Assembly (NCBI GenBank): GCA_038065335.1 | Contig: JBBTRD010000043.1 | Span: 1 to 23,715, forward strand | DNA length: 23,715 nucleotides | Reading direction: 5' to 3' | Source of the DNA: 2-01-FULL-41-21 sp038065335 | GTDB lineage: Bacteria > Patescibacteriota > Minisyncoccia > 2-02-FULL-40-12 > GWA2-44-9 | Shown: piece by piece, positions 1-7,285 of the stretch | Layout of the letters: every line of letters begins with the position of its first letter | Position numbering within the stretch: the stretch's first letter is position 1 | Notes under the pieces: model-generated | What the model saw: only the letters and a program-made list of their open reading frames with translations | What the model was told of the DNA's origin: nothing | The model's database searches: none | Program-made: the position numbers and the translations under genes

Positions 1-803
1 CGAGCAAAGGCCGGCGCCTCCCAAATATTATTAGTAAAAACTGGAATGGGTTGAAACGAAGAATGTAAAGGATCCACGGCCGTCAGATAATTCCAAGTCA
101 GACACGCAAAAAAATCAACCGGCACGACGGTGTCAATATCAAAAACTGAAACAATAATCTGATTGTATGGAATATTCAAAGTATCAATGATTTGTTTTTT
201 AACTTGCTGACCCGCCCACACTTCATTCGAACCCTTGCCGGCCAGCTCGCCAAGAAGATCATCGGGATGAACGGTAGTGATAAATTTAAAAAAGGCATTC
301 CCAAATTCGGCTTCGGCTTGGCGAGCCAGTTCAACACCATGCATATCCGCCCGCGCTTCGGTGGCCAAAACCACAATCATTTTCTCTTTTGGATAATTGG
401 TTCGAAAAATTGAGGTCAGGCTTTCTCGCACGATAGAGTAAGGCTCTTTGTAGACCGGCAAAATAACAAGATTATACACATTTTGATGCATTACTCCCGG
501 CAGGCGCGGATTTTCTTTCACCGAAGCGAGCCGATTTATCCAATCCACTTTCAAATTCTGGCGCATTTTCATAAACGAGGATCGAATCAAAACCGAAAGA
601 TAAACGGTTTTAACGAGCCAATAGAGATCAAAAAGGATGATAAAAAAAGTGGCGAAGACAGGAGCCTTAAAAGAAATAAAAATTACAAGGACTAGAGTTA
701 GCCACGCCAAAAAACCTGGCATTATTTCCAGAAATCGATAGATTCGGCGATCATGTGAATCCGTCAAATCCGAAGCCTTGCCAACATGAAGATAATCAAG
801 CAT
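1..803 (-). CDS. Membrane glycosyltransferase, family 2-like (3' end outside window)
   Basis: The reading frame starts at an ATG at 803 and stays open to the window edge, so about 267 N-terminal residues are visible and the C-terminus is missing. Two hydrophobic helices (about residues 30-45 and 48-73) come before a GT-A type region: NLVILPVYKE (about 111-120) is the usual first strand of family 2 glycosyltransferases, followed by a TNYPKEKMIVVLATEAR strand, GKGSNEVWA (about 189-197), and a DID motif (about 222-224) matching the metal and nucleotide-sugar binding DxD. By family it would transfer a sugar from a nucleotide sugar at the membrane for cell-surface glycan synthesis; donor and acceptor cannot be told. 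It lies 23 bp after the holA stop on the same strand, so co-transcription is likely. No clear Shine-Dalgarno site is seen. The family is well supported, the specific role is not. Confidence 0.8.
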   Translation of the reverse strand, partial: MLDYLHVGKASDLTDSHDRRIYRFLEIMPGFLAWLTLVLVIFISFKAPVFATFFIILFDLYWLVKTVYLSVLIRSSFMKMRQNLKVDWINRLASVKENPRLPGVMHQNVYNLVILPVYKEPYSIVRESLTSIFRTNYPKEKMIVVLATEARADMHGVELARQAEAEFGNAFFKFITTVHPDDLLGELAGKGSNEVWAGQQVKKQIIDTLNIPYNQIIVSVFDIDTVVPVDFFACLTWNYLTAVDPLHSSFQPIPVFTNNIWEAPAFA

Positions 804-826
804 TACCAACAATTAAACCACAAAAA

Positions 827-1798
827 CTAACTTAGAGCAAGCGTAAACAAGCCATCTTCGAGGTCGTGTTTACCTTGTTTCATTCCTTGTTCAAGGTCGA
901 GAATTTTTTGATAGAGACGCTTGATTTCGGCCAAAGAAAGATGGGCCACGGCCGAAAGCATTTTTTTGACGACAAAAGGATGGATGCCGGCCTTTTGGGC
1001 AATCTGGGCCGAAGCCATATTTCGGTCGGCCAAATCTTTGACTATCAACATATTGCGAAACTGATAGATCACCATCGAAAAAAGATAATAGGGATCCCGA
1101 CCATAAGCCAGCTCGCCAGAAAGCAGAGAGAACGCTTGGGCTTTGCGACCCGAACCAAGAGCGTCAATAAATTCAAAAACATTCGGTTCGGTCTCGGTTT
1201 TAATAAGTAAATCTATATCTGTCGTTGAAATTACATTTTGGCGTATCTGCCTGCCGGCAAGCAGGTAATTTGCCAGCTTGTCAAGATTATGAATTCGCGC
1301 CCAGCTATCAGCCCCCGCGACGACGATAAAACGGGCCAGTGCTCCCGGCGCGAATAATACTCCTCGAGCAGTCGCTTCTTTTTTAATCCAAGCCTGTAAT
1401 TGAGCCCCTTCCGGATTTATAAAACTACGAACCAAGTTTTTGGAATCTGAAAGAAAAGCTAGGAATTCCTTAGGTTTGGCGGAAACACTTGTTCCCGAAT
1501 GAGTTGCCAAAATCACAATACCCGAGTCAGTCGCAATTTTGTATTTTGTAAAAAGTTCGTATAGTTCTTTCGCTGTTTGCAGATTGTCAAAAATATTACT
1601 GATCAAAATCAACTTCACCTCACTGAAAAGAGAAATACTCTTGACTGCTTCCGTTGTCTCGGCGGCCGCAGAAGCAACGGTTCCGTCAATCCGAAAAAAA
1701 TTGAAACCGCTGCCGTGTTTGGCCTGATAGCTTTTAATGACCGCTTCGCGGTTTTCGCGCAAACGGTAACCGTCCTCGCCATATAAAAATATGATCAC
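827..1798 (-). CDS. holA: DNA polymerase III delta subunit (clamp loader)
   Basis: A 323-residue protein of normal length for HolA. The N-terminus MIIFLYGEDGYRLRE is the typical first strand and GED loop of the delta subunit's AAA+-like domain, followed by a degenerate nucleotide-binding domain and a helical collar domain in the C-terminal third (EPNVFEFIDALGSGRKAQAF and DPYYLFSMVIYQFRNML are characteristic). Delta opens the beta sliding clamp within the clamp-loader complex in the cytoplasm. The start is a GTG at 1798; no ATG fits the conserved N-terminus. Residues about 178-185 (LLAGRQIR) are encoded by 1247-1265, which matches the 20-bp palindrome downstream of the DUF3048 gene at all but one of 19 positions, suggesting a short repeat-derived insertion. 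The glycosyltransferase gene follows 23 bp later. Confidence 0.88.
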   Translation of the reverse strand: MIIFLYGEDGYRLRENREAVIKSYQAKHGSGFNFFRIDGTVASAAAETTEAVKSISLFSEVKLILISNIFDNLQTAKELYELFTKYKIATDSGIVILATHSGTSVSAKPKEFLAFLSDSKNLVRSFINPEGAQLQAWIKKEATARGVLFAPGALARFIVVAGADSWARIHNLDKLANYLLAGRQIRQNVISTTDIDLLIKTETEPNVFEFIDALGSGRKAQAFSLLSGELAYGRDPYYLFSMVIYQFRNMLIVKDLADRNMASAQIAQKAGIHPFVVKKMLSAVAHLSLAEIKRLYQKILDLEQGMKQGKHDLEDGLFTLALS

Positions 1799-1811
1799 GT
1801 TGGAATTGGGA

Positions 1812-1930
1812 GTTGAGAAATTGGTCTTTCACCCAGTAGCGGAAGGGGCCCCTCTGGGGAAACCGACGGCCTGCCTGCCGGCAGGCAGGGACTGGTTTCC
1901 CGGGTCTGGGTTAAAGACCAATTTCTCAAC
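1812..1930. repeat. 119-bp palindromic element between the DUF3048 gene and holA
   Basis: The arms 1812-1829 and 1913-1930 are perfect 18-bp inverted repeats. After one mismatch pairing continues for six more base pairs (1831-1836 with 1906-1911). Inside are a second stem (1857-1864 with 1894-1901) and a perfect 20-bp palindrome at 1870-1889. It fills nearly the whole gap, from 4 bp after the DUF3048 stop to 13 bp before the holA start. No T-run follows, so it is not a classical terminator. It resembles a REP/MITE-like palindromic unit. Confidence 0.85.
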
Positions 1931-1933
1931 GAA

Positions 1934-2950
1934 CTATATTCCGCCTTGCCACGCCGGATTCAATTCAATCCAGATTTGACCGGGCGCGAATTTAATTTCT
2001 TCATCGTTAGAATTATAAAAATAAAGTTTCGAATCAAGTTTAGCCGGATTCTTTTTCCAAGTACCAGTAATTTTAATGCCGCTTTGATAAATCTCGGCGC
2101 TCCCCTCGCCCGTCGTCTTGACTACGATATACTGATCGCCTTGATACAAAATACGCGCGGTCGTATTCATAACCACAATCACGCTCGCCATAACTTGCTG
2201 ATTGGTATTTTTGTCAATTTCCGAAGTTCCACCCCGAGAACGCGAGTAAACATTTGTTTTTGGATTATAAGCCCACGAAACATTATTTGGATATGAATAA
2301 AGAGTTACTGCTGTCGCGATATTGGAAATATTTTTGGCCGGCAGAGTATCGGTATGCGGATAGCCGTCAAAATCCTTGGTCAGACTATAATAAAAAGCCT
2401 TCGCCTGTTTAAACAACAAGTCAAGATTCGAAAATCCGTTGTGAGGCGGTTTGACGCCGGACTTTCGATAAAATATCGTGCCGTCAAACTGAAGAGCGTC
2501 AATATTGTCTATAACGTGGCTATCAAGCTTGGCTAACGCGCCATGTTCCCCGCCCCAATGAGCATAGATGGCATCAAACCCCGCGGCCAAAGGGATAAAA
2601 TCTTCTCGGGCCGAACGAACAGAGCCGATCTCTTTCGGTGTTTGGCACTGAAAGACCGCCATAAATCGAGTCACGCCATTAGGTGTCACCGGCATCTCCA
2701 CCACTAAATCGGCTGCGCCAATTCCTGACAATGGCCGCGCTTCCGGATCAGAAGCCATCATCACCGCCATCGGCCGGCGTTGAGCCGTGTCGCAATTCAG
2801 ACCCGCAATAGAACTCGGTTTCTTAGGTGTTTCGGTTTGATTGCCTCCAATCGTAAAACTATGGCCGGAACTAAAAAGCCAGATTAATAATCCAATAATT
2901 ACAAAAATACCGCCCCCGATAAAAATCTTTTTACGCTTTAATCTTGTCAT
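1934..2950 (-). CDS. DUF3048 (YerB-like) membrane-anchored protein
   Basis: 338 residues. A short basic N-terminus and one membrane helix (about residues 9-28) anchor it, with the rest outside. The signature of DUF3048 is clear: RPMAVMMASDPEARPLSGIG (about 59-78), ADLVVEMPVTPNGVTRFMAV, EIGSVRSARE and DAIYAHWGG, followed by the C-terminal beta-rich DUF3048_C part ending WIELNPAW. Bacillus YerB is the best-known relative; the family's biochemical role is unsettled, so none is assigned. No lipobox cysteine follows the membrane helix, so it is probably anchored by the helix rather than as a lipoprotein. The ATG at 2950 lies 7 nt after an extended -10 promoter, suggesting a leaderless message. Large palindromic elements lie on both sides. 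Confidence 0.87.
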   Translation of the reverse strand: MTRLKRKKIFIGGGIFVIIGLLIWLFSSGHSFTIGGNQTETPKKPSSIAGLNCDTAQRRPMAVMMASDPEARPLSGIGAADLVVEMPVTPNGVTRFMAVFQCQTPKEIGSVRSAREDFIPLAAGFDAIYAHWGGEHGALAKLDSHVIDNIDALQFDGTIFYRKSGVKPPHNGFSNLDLLFKQAKAFYYSLTKDFDGYPHTDTLPAKNISNIATAVTLYSYPNNVSWAYNPKTNVYSRSRGGTSEIDKNTNQQVMASVIVVMNTTARILYQGDQYIVVKTTGEGSAEIYQSGIKITGTWKKNPAKLDSKLYFYNSNDEEIKFAPGQIWIELNPAWQGGI

Positions 2951-2957
2951 TTAGATT

Positions 2958-2966
2958 ATTATATCA
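2958..2966 (-). promoter_or_regulatory. Extended -10 promoter of the DUF3048 gene
   Basis: Read on the minus strand, TGATATAAT is a consensus extended -10 element. Its last base is 7 nt before the ATG at 2950, so transcription would start at or within a base or two of the start codon. No good -35 box is seen, as is common for extended -10 promoters. Confidence 0.6.
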
Positions 2967-2983
2967 CAGCCAATCAAAGCGAA

Positions 2984-3104
2984 GCCCCGTGGCTTCTCGC
3001 GACATTCTCGCAGACCGTTCGGCTTGGTCCAGCAGGCGAACGGTCGAGGGATAGGGACCGCGCCCGCAGGAGGCGCGGGAACCGTGTCGCGAAAGCCGTG
3101 GGGT
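2984..3104. repeat. Cloverleaf-type palindromic element before the DUF3048 gene
   Basis: An outer stem of about 20 bp (2984-3004 with 3085-3104; one bulged base, a few G-T pairs) encloses two perfect hairpins: 3013-3021 with 3037-3045 (9 bp) and 3058-3064 with 3072-3078 (7 bp). It lies between the mutM stop (3114) and the DUF3048 promoter and is more GC-rich than its surroundings. It has the same outer-stem-plus-two-hairpins layout as the insertion inside mutM. On the minus strand it could also slow read-through from mutM, but there is no T-run. Confidence 0.7.
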
Positions 3105-3113
3105 GAAGCGATA

Positions 3114-4055
3114 TTATTTTATCACCTGATGGACGGAACAGAAATGGGCCGAACGGCCGGCGAGTTTAAGACGCTCAATCACTCCCCCGTCTTTTCGGTC
3201 ACACTTTTCTCCTGTTCGACGATAGGCCTTATGGATATTTTGAAAATTACCTTTTGCTCCCGATGGCATTCGATAATCATCCATGCTTGAGCCCTTATAT
3301 TCAATCGCCAATTTCAAAATATCTTGCATCGCGACATATATTTTTTTGAGATCTTTGTCGTCCAAATGTTCCACGCGCGAAGCTGGATGCAAACCGACCC
3401 GCCACAAAATCTCATCGGCATAAATATTCCCAATACCGACTATAAAACGCGGATCCATAATCACGGGTTTGATCCGCCCCTTTTTCTTGGTAAACAATCT
3501 TTTAAATTCCATAAATGAAATTTCTAATGGCTCCGGCCCAAGCTCGCGAATCTCTTTTAAATCATTAATCTTATCGTCATTCACCAAAATAATTTTGCCA
3601 AAACGACGCAAGTCAGACAACGCTAATTGATAACCATTACTCAAACCCATTACCACGCGAATGTATTGGTTCTGGCGATCATCTCTAAGAGGACCCGGTA
3701 TAGCACTGGCCCATCCCGTTACAGGTCCGGCCTGCCCCTTAGGCATGGCCGGCAGACGCCCATTAGGGCGTCTTACCTGTAACGGGACCCACTTCCCATA
3801 CAACAAATGGCCCGACATTTTTTGATGAATAAAAATAGTTTTCTTACCCTCAATATCGATGACAATGTATTTGGCTCTCCGCTTAATGCTTAATATTTTT
3901 TTATTTTTAATTTCTTTTTGAATTTTGGCCCAACTTGCCCCGCGACCGGTGTTAACCGGTTTTGCGGGGTCCGTCCAAGCATCTTTAAACCGCAGACCAA
4001 TCAGATCCTTTCGTAATTCCCTCGCAATTGTTTCCACTTCAGGAAGTTCCGGCAA
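3114..4055 (-). CDS. mutM: Formamidopyrimidine-DNA glycosylase
   Basis: Removes oxidised purines such as 8-oxoguanine in base excision repair and cuts the abasic site. The start is a TTG at 4055, fixed by the essential N-terminus PELPEVE (Pro2 nucleophile, Glu3). Lys62 (RRAKYIVID), the GIGNIYADE motif (207-215) and Arg301 (AGRSAHFC) are present. At 313 residues it is longer than the usual 270-280: residues about 91-121 are an extra segment encoded by a palindromic element (3714-3787) spliced in frame between LLYGKWV and PLRDDRQN. The C-terminal zinc finger is altered: the usual CxxC...CxxC reads C285-x-x-K288 and C306-x-x-H309, so at most three ordinary zinc ligands remain. The catalytic residues are intact, so the enzyme is probably active. 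polA lies 72 bp upstream on the same strand. Confidence 0.95.
   Translation of the reverse strand: MPELPEVETIARELRKDLIGLRFKDAWTDPAKPVNTGRGASWAKIQKEIKNKKILSIKRRAKYIVIDIEGKKTIFIHQKMSGHLLYGKWVPLQVRRPNGRLPAMPKGQAGPVTGWASAIPGPLRDDRQNQYIRVVMGLSNGYQLALSDLRRFGKIILVNDDKINDLKEIRELGPEPLEISFMEFKRLFTKKKGRIKPVIMDPRFIVGIGNIYADEILWRVGLHPASRVEHLDDKDLKKIYVAMQDILKLAIEYKGSSMDDYRMPSGAKGNFQNIHKAYRRTGEKCDRKDGGVIERLKLAGRSAHFCSVHQVIK
3714..3787. repeat. Cloverleaf palindromic insertion inside mutM
   Basis: Perfect 13-bp inverted repeats at 3714-3726 and 3775-3787 enclose a perfect 8-bp hairpin (3754-3761 with 3766-3773, 4-nt loop) and a weaker GC-rich hairpin (3727-3732 with 3747-3752). The element is read in frame as part of an approximately 31-residue segment that ordinary MutM lacks. 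Confidence 0.8.
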
Positions 4056-4062
4056 GATAAAT

Positions 4063-4130
4063 ATATTAAAAATAAAATCTAAAAACTAAAATATTTTCAT
4101 AATTTTTTAGATTTTAGTTTTTATTTTTTA
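4063..4130. repeat. AT-rich repeats between mutM and polA
   Basis: Positions 4063-4098 are identical over 36 nt to 6856-6891, so polA is flanked by direct repeats. An oppositely oriented related unit follows: 4102-4116 is a 15-mer also found at 6161-6175, 7271-7285 and 9446-9460, and 4111-4130 is a 20-mer also found at 7259-7278. The polA stop codon is formed by the edge of this repeat. Confidence 0.85.
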
Positions 4131-6857
4131 AATACTGCTCATTTCTGCCCAATTGTCGCCAGATTTGATGTCAGCAACAATGGGAACATTGAAGTGGTGA
4201 GCTGATTCCATAATCTTTTTAATTTCTTTCGAAACTTGCTCGACCATATCACGTTTTACCTCAAAAAGTAATTCATCGTGAACCTGAAGCAACATCCGAA
4301 CAGCTTGCCCTGAACCTGCTTGCGGTGAGCTTGCTTGCCCTGAGTTTATCGAAGAGGTCGAATCCGTCGAAGGGCCGTCACCATAATTTTCGTCCAAATG
4401 TTTTTGAATGTTAATCATCGCTATTTTAATTAAATCGGCCGATGTCCCCTGAATCGGCATATTGATAGCCATGCGCTCGGCCCCGGCCCGAAGCATGGGC
4501 ATAGTTGAGAGAATATCTGGAATCGGCCGGCGCCGGCCAAAAAGCGTTGAGACATAGCCATCCTTCCGAGCTTGTTGTTTCACTTTTTCTAGATACTCGG
4601 CCAGACCAGAAAATTCTTTCATGTAGTTATCAATGAAAACTTTGGCTTCTGCCCGACTAACACCAGCGGCGCGCTGAAATCCCAAAAGACCCATGCCATA
4701 GAGCACGCCGAAATTTAAAGTCTTAGCCTGACGACGCATACTTGGAATCACTTTGTCCGGAGAAATATGAAAGACGGCTGCCGCGGTCCGAGTGTGAATA
4801 TCCTCCCCTTTTTTGAACGCATCGGACATGGCCATATCGCCCGAAAGATGGGCGGCAACCCGCAAATCAATTTGGGAATAGTCGCACGACAATAAAACAA
4901 AATCTTTTTCCGCGATAAAAGCTTTGCGAAATTCTTGGCCAAGTTCGGTGCGAATCGGGATATTCTGCAAATTCGGGTCTTGGCTGGATAGTCGGCCCGT
5001 TGTTGTGCCGGTCTGATTGTAGGTCGTATGAACTCGGCCCACCGAATCAAGCAACGCCGGAAAGGGTTCGATGTAGGTTGTTTTTAATTTCTGGAGCTCT
5101 CGGTATTTTAAAATAAGTTCGATAATCGGATGTTCGTGAGCCAATTTTTCCAACTCGCTATGAGCCGTGGAAAGCGCGCCCTTGCCGGTCTTGCGGACTT
5201 TGCTCTTGAGTTCTAGTTTTTCAAATAACACTACGGATAGCTGTTTAGGGGAATTAATATTGAACTCCCCGCCCGCTAATTCGGCAATCTGTTTTTCAAG
5301 ATCTTCTATTTCTTTGGAAATTATAATACTCAACTTGCCAAGTATTTTTGTATCGACTTTAATCCCCATCCGTTCCATTCGCGCTAAAACCGGACTCAAG
5401 GGCAACTCAATTTCGTCCTGAACTTTTGTTAATTTAAATTCGTTTAGTTTTGGTTCGTATCGTTCTCTCAGCATTGCTACATATGCGGGTCGTTTTAGCG
5501 GTTCGGAATCCATATCTCGCCCAAATTCTAAAAAGAATAACCGTTCCAGTAGATAATCCTTAACTTCCAAATTTAATAGATAGGCCGCCAGTTTGGTATC
5601 AAACGTAAATTCGGTCGGTTTAATTCCTTTTTCTAACGCCCAGCATGAAATAGCCTTAACATCGTGACCAATTTTGCTAACCGATGGATCAGCGAGAATC
5701 TGGCCAAACCGCGCCAAAAGAGTGGCTTCTTTAAGCAATGTTTCATAAAATCCATATGTTTGTTTCGTATCAAATCCAAACAGAACCATACCTTGATTAA
5801 TATCTATGTATAGAGGTTTCACCTCTATACAACTTGCTACTTCAGAAGATGAATTCAATAATGTCGTTTTGATGCCATCCACCGAAACTTTTGGTACTGC
5901 CGAAACATCAAACAAACTTACTGGCTCAGGCTGGTTGCCATCAAGCTCACCTAGACGTTTCACGATATTATAAAGGGCTAAGTCCTTGAGCAGTTTTTCT
6001 AGCGCCGGTTTATCTAAATGTTCTCGCCAGTCGGCTTTCTCTAAATCAAAATCAACGTCAACGTCGCGAATAATGGTCGATAAGTGTTTCGAGAAAAATG
6101 CCTGGTCTTTATTATCGATAAGTTTTTGAATCAGTTTCTCTGACAGCTCGGCGCCTTTTAATTTTTTAGATTTTAGATTTGATTTTTTAGTTTCGGCAAT
6201 GCTTTCATATAATTTCTCTAATGAACCAAATTTCTGAATAAGCATTGCCGCGGTCTTGTCCCCGATCCCCGGCACCCCGGGAATATTATCCGATGGGTCG
6301 CCTTTTAATCCCTTAAAATCAATAAGTTGGGAAGGTTTTAAACCGTAGCGAGCCATCACCTCTTTTTGATCGTAAGTGACCGTATCGGTTACTCCCTTAC
6401 GAAGCGTAAAGACGACAACCTTGTCCCTTTCTACCAGTTGAAGCGTGTCCAAATCACCCGTCATAATAACAACCTGCAGATCATCAATGACTTTGGCTTC
6501 TTCCGCCAAAGCCCCGATCAAGTCATCGGCCTCAAAACCCGCTTTTTCAAAAATTGGAATTCCAAACTTGGTTAAAATTTCTTTAATGTACGGAATCTGA
6601 AGATAGAGTTCGTCCGGCGCTTTGATTCGATGGCTCTTGTACTCCGCGAACTCCTCGTGCCGAAATGTCGCTCCCGGCAAATCAAATGTCGCCGCGATAT
6701 AGTCGGGCTTTAAGTCTTTAATCATCCGAATCATGACCGCCATAAAACCAAAGATGGCATTCGTCGGAACACCTGTGGCGCTGTTCAGCGTCGGGGGCAA
6801 AGCATGAAACGCCCGATGGACCAGCGCGTTGGAATCAATTAGAACCAGTTTTCGCAT
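4128..6857 (-). CDS. polA: DNA polymerase I
   Basis: 909 residues with the standard order: 5'-3' flap nuclease (about 1-290; IDSNALVHRAFHALPP, GFEADDLIG, GDPSDNIPGVPGIGDKTA), a 3'-5' exonuclease-like domain (about 330-480) and the family A polymerase domain (about 490-909). Motif B (RRQAKTLNFGVLYG, Lys712) and motif C (VHDE, 859-862) are intact. Motif A reads DYSQIDLR (659-666): Asp664 replaces the near-universal glutamate that acts as steric gate. The exonuclease domain lacks the usual acidic residues (YIDIN and GHDVKAI where DxE and a later Asp are expected), so proofreading is probably absent. Residues about 826-852, rich in Ser/Gln/Gly/Ala, are a repeat-derived insertion just before motif C. 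LKSKK near residue 228 comes from the AT-rich repeat. Functions in Okazaki fragment processing and repair synthesis. Confidence 0.96.
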   Translation of the reverse strand: MRKLVLIDSNALVHRAFHALPPTLNSATGVPTNAIFGFMAVMIRMIKDLKPDYIAATFDLPGATFRHEEFAEYKSHRIKAPDELYLQIPYIKEILTKFGIPIFEKAGFEADDLIGALAEEAKVIDDLQVVIMTGDLDTLQLVERDKVVVFTLRKGVTDTVTYDQKEVMARYGLKPSQLIDFKGLKGDPSDNIPGVPGIGDKTAAMLIQKFGSLEKLYESIAETKKSNLKSKKLKGAELSEKLIQKLIDNKDQAFFSKHLSTIIRDVDVDFDLEKADWREHLDKPALEKLLKDLALYNIVKRLGELDGNQPEPVSLFDVSAVPKVSVDGIKTTLLNSSSEVASCIEVKPLYIDINQGMVLFGFDTKQTYGFYETLLKEATLLARFGQILADPSVSKIGHDVKAISCWALEKGIKPTEFTFDTKLAAYLLNLEVKDYLLERLFFLEFGRDMDSEPLKRPAYVAMLRERYEPKLNEFKLTKVQDEIELPLSPVLARMERMGIKVDTKILGKLSIIISKEIEDLEKQIAELAGGEFNINSPKQLSVVLFEKLELKSKVRKTGKGALSTAHSELEKLAHEHPIIELILKYRELQKLKTTYIEPFPALLDSVGRVHTTYNQTGTTTGRLSSQDPNLQNIPIRTELGQEFRKAFIAEKDFVLLSCDYSQIDLRVAAHLSGDMAMSDAFKKGEDIHTRTAAAVFHISPDKVIPSMRRQAKTLNFGVLYGMGLLGFQRAAGVSRAEAKVFIDNYMKEFSGLAEYLEKVKQQARKDGYVSTLFGRRRPIPDILSTMPMLRAGAERMAINMPIQGTSADLIKIAMINIQKHLDENYGDGPSTDSTSSINSGQASSPQAGSGQAVRMLLQVHDELLFEVKRDMVEQVSKEIKKIMESAHHFNVPIVADIKSGDNWAEMSSI
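4303..4376. repeat. Repeat-derived in-frame insertion in polA
   Basis: Contains a direct repeat of GCTTGCCCTGA (4303-4313 and 4333-4343) and the words TCGAAGAGGTCGA and GTCGAAGGGCC. The segment encodes residues about 826-852, which have no counterpart in other PolA proteins. Such CTTCGAC/CTCAGGGCAAGC mosaics are familiar as dispersed repeats in bacterial genomes; this is recalled knowledge, not a search. Confidence 0.65.
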
Positions 6858-6891
6858 ATTAAAAATAAAATCTAAAAACTAAAATATTTTC
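6856..6891. repeat. 36-nt AT-rich direct repeat at the start of polA
   Basis: Identical over 36 nt to 4063-4098. It covers the region just upstream of the polA start codon and the last codons and stop of the four-helix-bundle gene, so the polA leader is made of this repeat and no ribosome binding site is visible. Confidence 0.85.
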
Positions 6892-7250
6892 TGACTTTTT
6901 GCTTTCATTGTCCGTATGCTTGCACCCAAAATATTAGCAAGTTCTTGGCTTTCTTGACTAAGGATATCGAGTAGCCTATTTTTAACAAGCCCCGACTCTG
7001 TAATTAATTTCAGCCAAAAACATGACTCATTGGCTGATTTCAGGGCATGATGATAAAAGTTTATAAAGTCCCTTTTTGAACTGGCCGCCCGAGCTTCAAA
7101 AATATTAGCCCCAACAGAAGTGCCACTCCTTAAAAGCTGTTTGCCCAAGACTTGAACTTGAGGATTTTTGTCTAACCCACTATAAAATTTGACCACGTCT
7201 AGGGAATATTTAGATACTCTTTGCTCAAATTTTATTCTACCTTCATTCAT
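6879..7250 (-). CDS. Four-helix-bundle protein (23S rRNA intervening-sequence type)
   Basis: 123 residues, usual for the 'four helix bundle protein' / S23 family first found encoded in spirochaete 23S rRNA intervening sequences and common as free genes in CPR bacteria. Recognisable features are FEQRVSKYSLDVVKFYSGL at the start, QLLRSGTSVGANIFEARAASSKRDFINFYHHALKSAN in segments (the conserved R-S-xx-S-xx-ANI-E-A core, about residues 40-75) and ESCFWLKLI. The function is unknown; members are thought to form multimers. The gene lies in the polA-tsaE cluster, 21 bp upstream of polA and 18 bp after tsaE, and AT-rich repeats of opposite orientation flank it (6856-6891 and 7259-7285), as if it were a small mobile cassette. 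Confidence 0.88.
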   Translation of the reverse strand: MNEGRIKFEQRVSKYSLDVVKFYSGLDKNPQVQVLGKQLLRSGTSVGANIFEARAASSKRDFINFYHHALKSANESCFWLKLITESGLVKNRLLDILSQESQELANILGASIRTMKAKSQKIF

Positions 7251-7258
7251 TCGATAAT

Positions 7259-7285
7259 ATTTTAGTTTTTATTTTTTAGATTTTA
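7259..7285. repeat. AT-rich repeat at the end of tsaE
   Basis: Shares a 20-mer (7259-7278) with 4111-4130 and a 15-mer (7271-7285) with 4102-4116, 6161-6175 and 9446-9460. It encodes the last residues of TsaE (NLKSKK) and supplies its stop codon. Confidence 0.85.

Noticed and set aside
1791..1979. 62-codon plus-strand ORF
   Set aside because: It is made almost entirely of the palindromic element between holA and the DUF3048 gene.
3024..3290. 88-codon plus-strand ORF
   Set aside because: It runs through the palindromic element and then antisense to conserved mutM codons; no ribosome binding site.
3714..3787. MutM insertion as a frameshift or assembly error
   Set aside because: The frame is kept on both sides with intact conserved motifs, and the inserted DNA is a well-formed palindrome.
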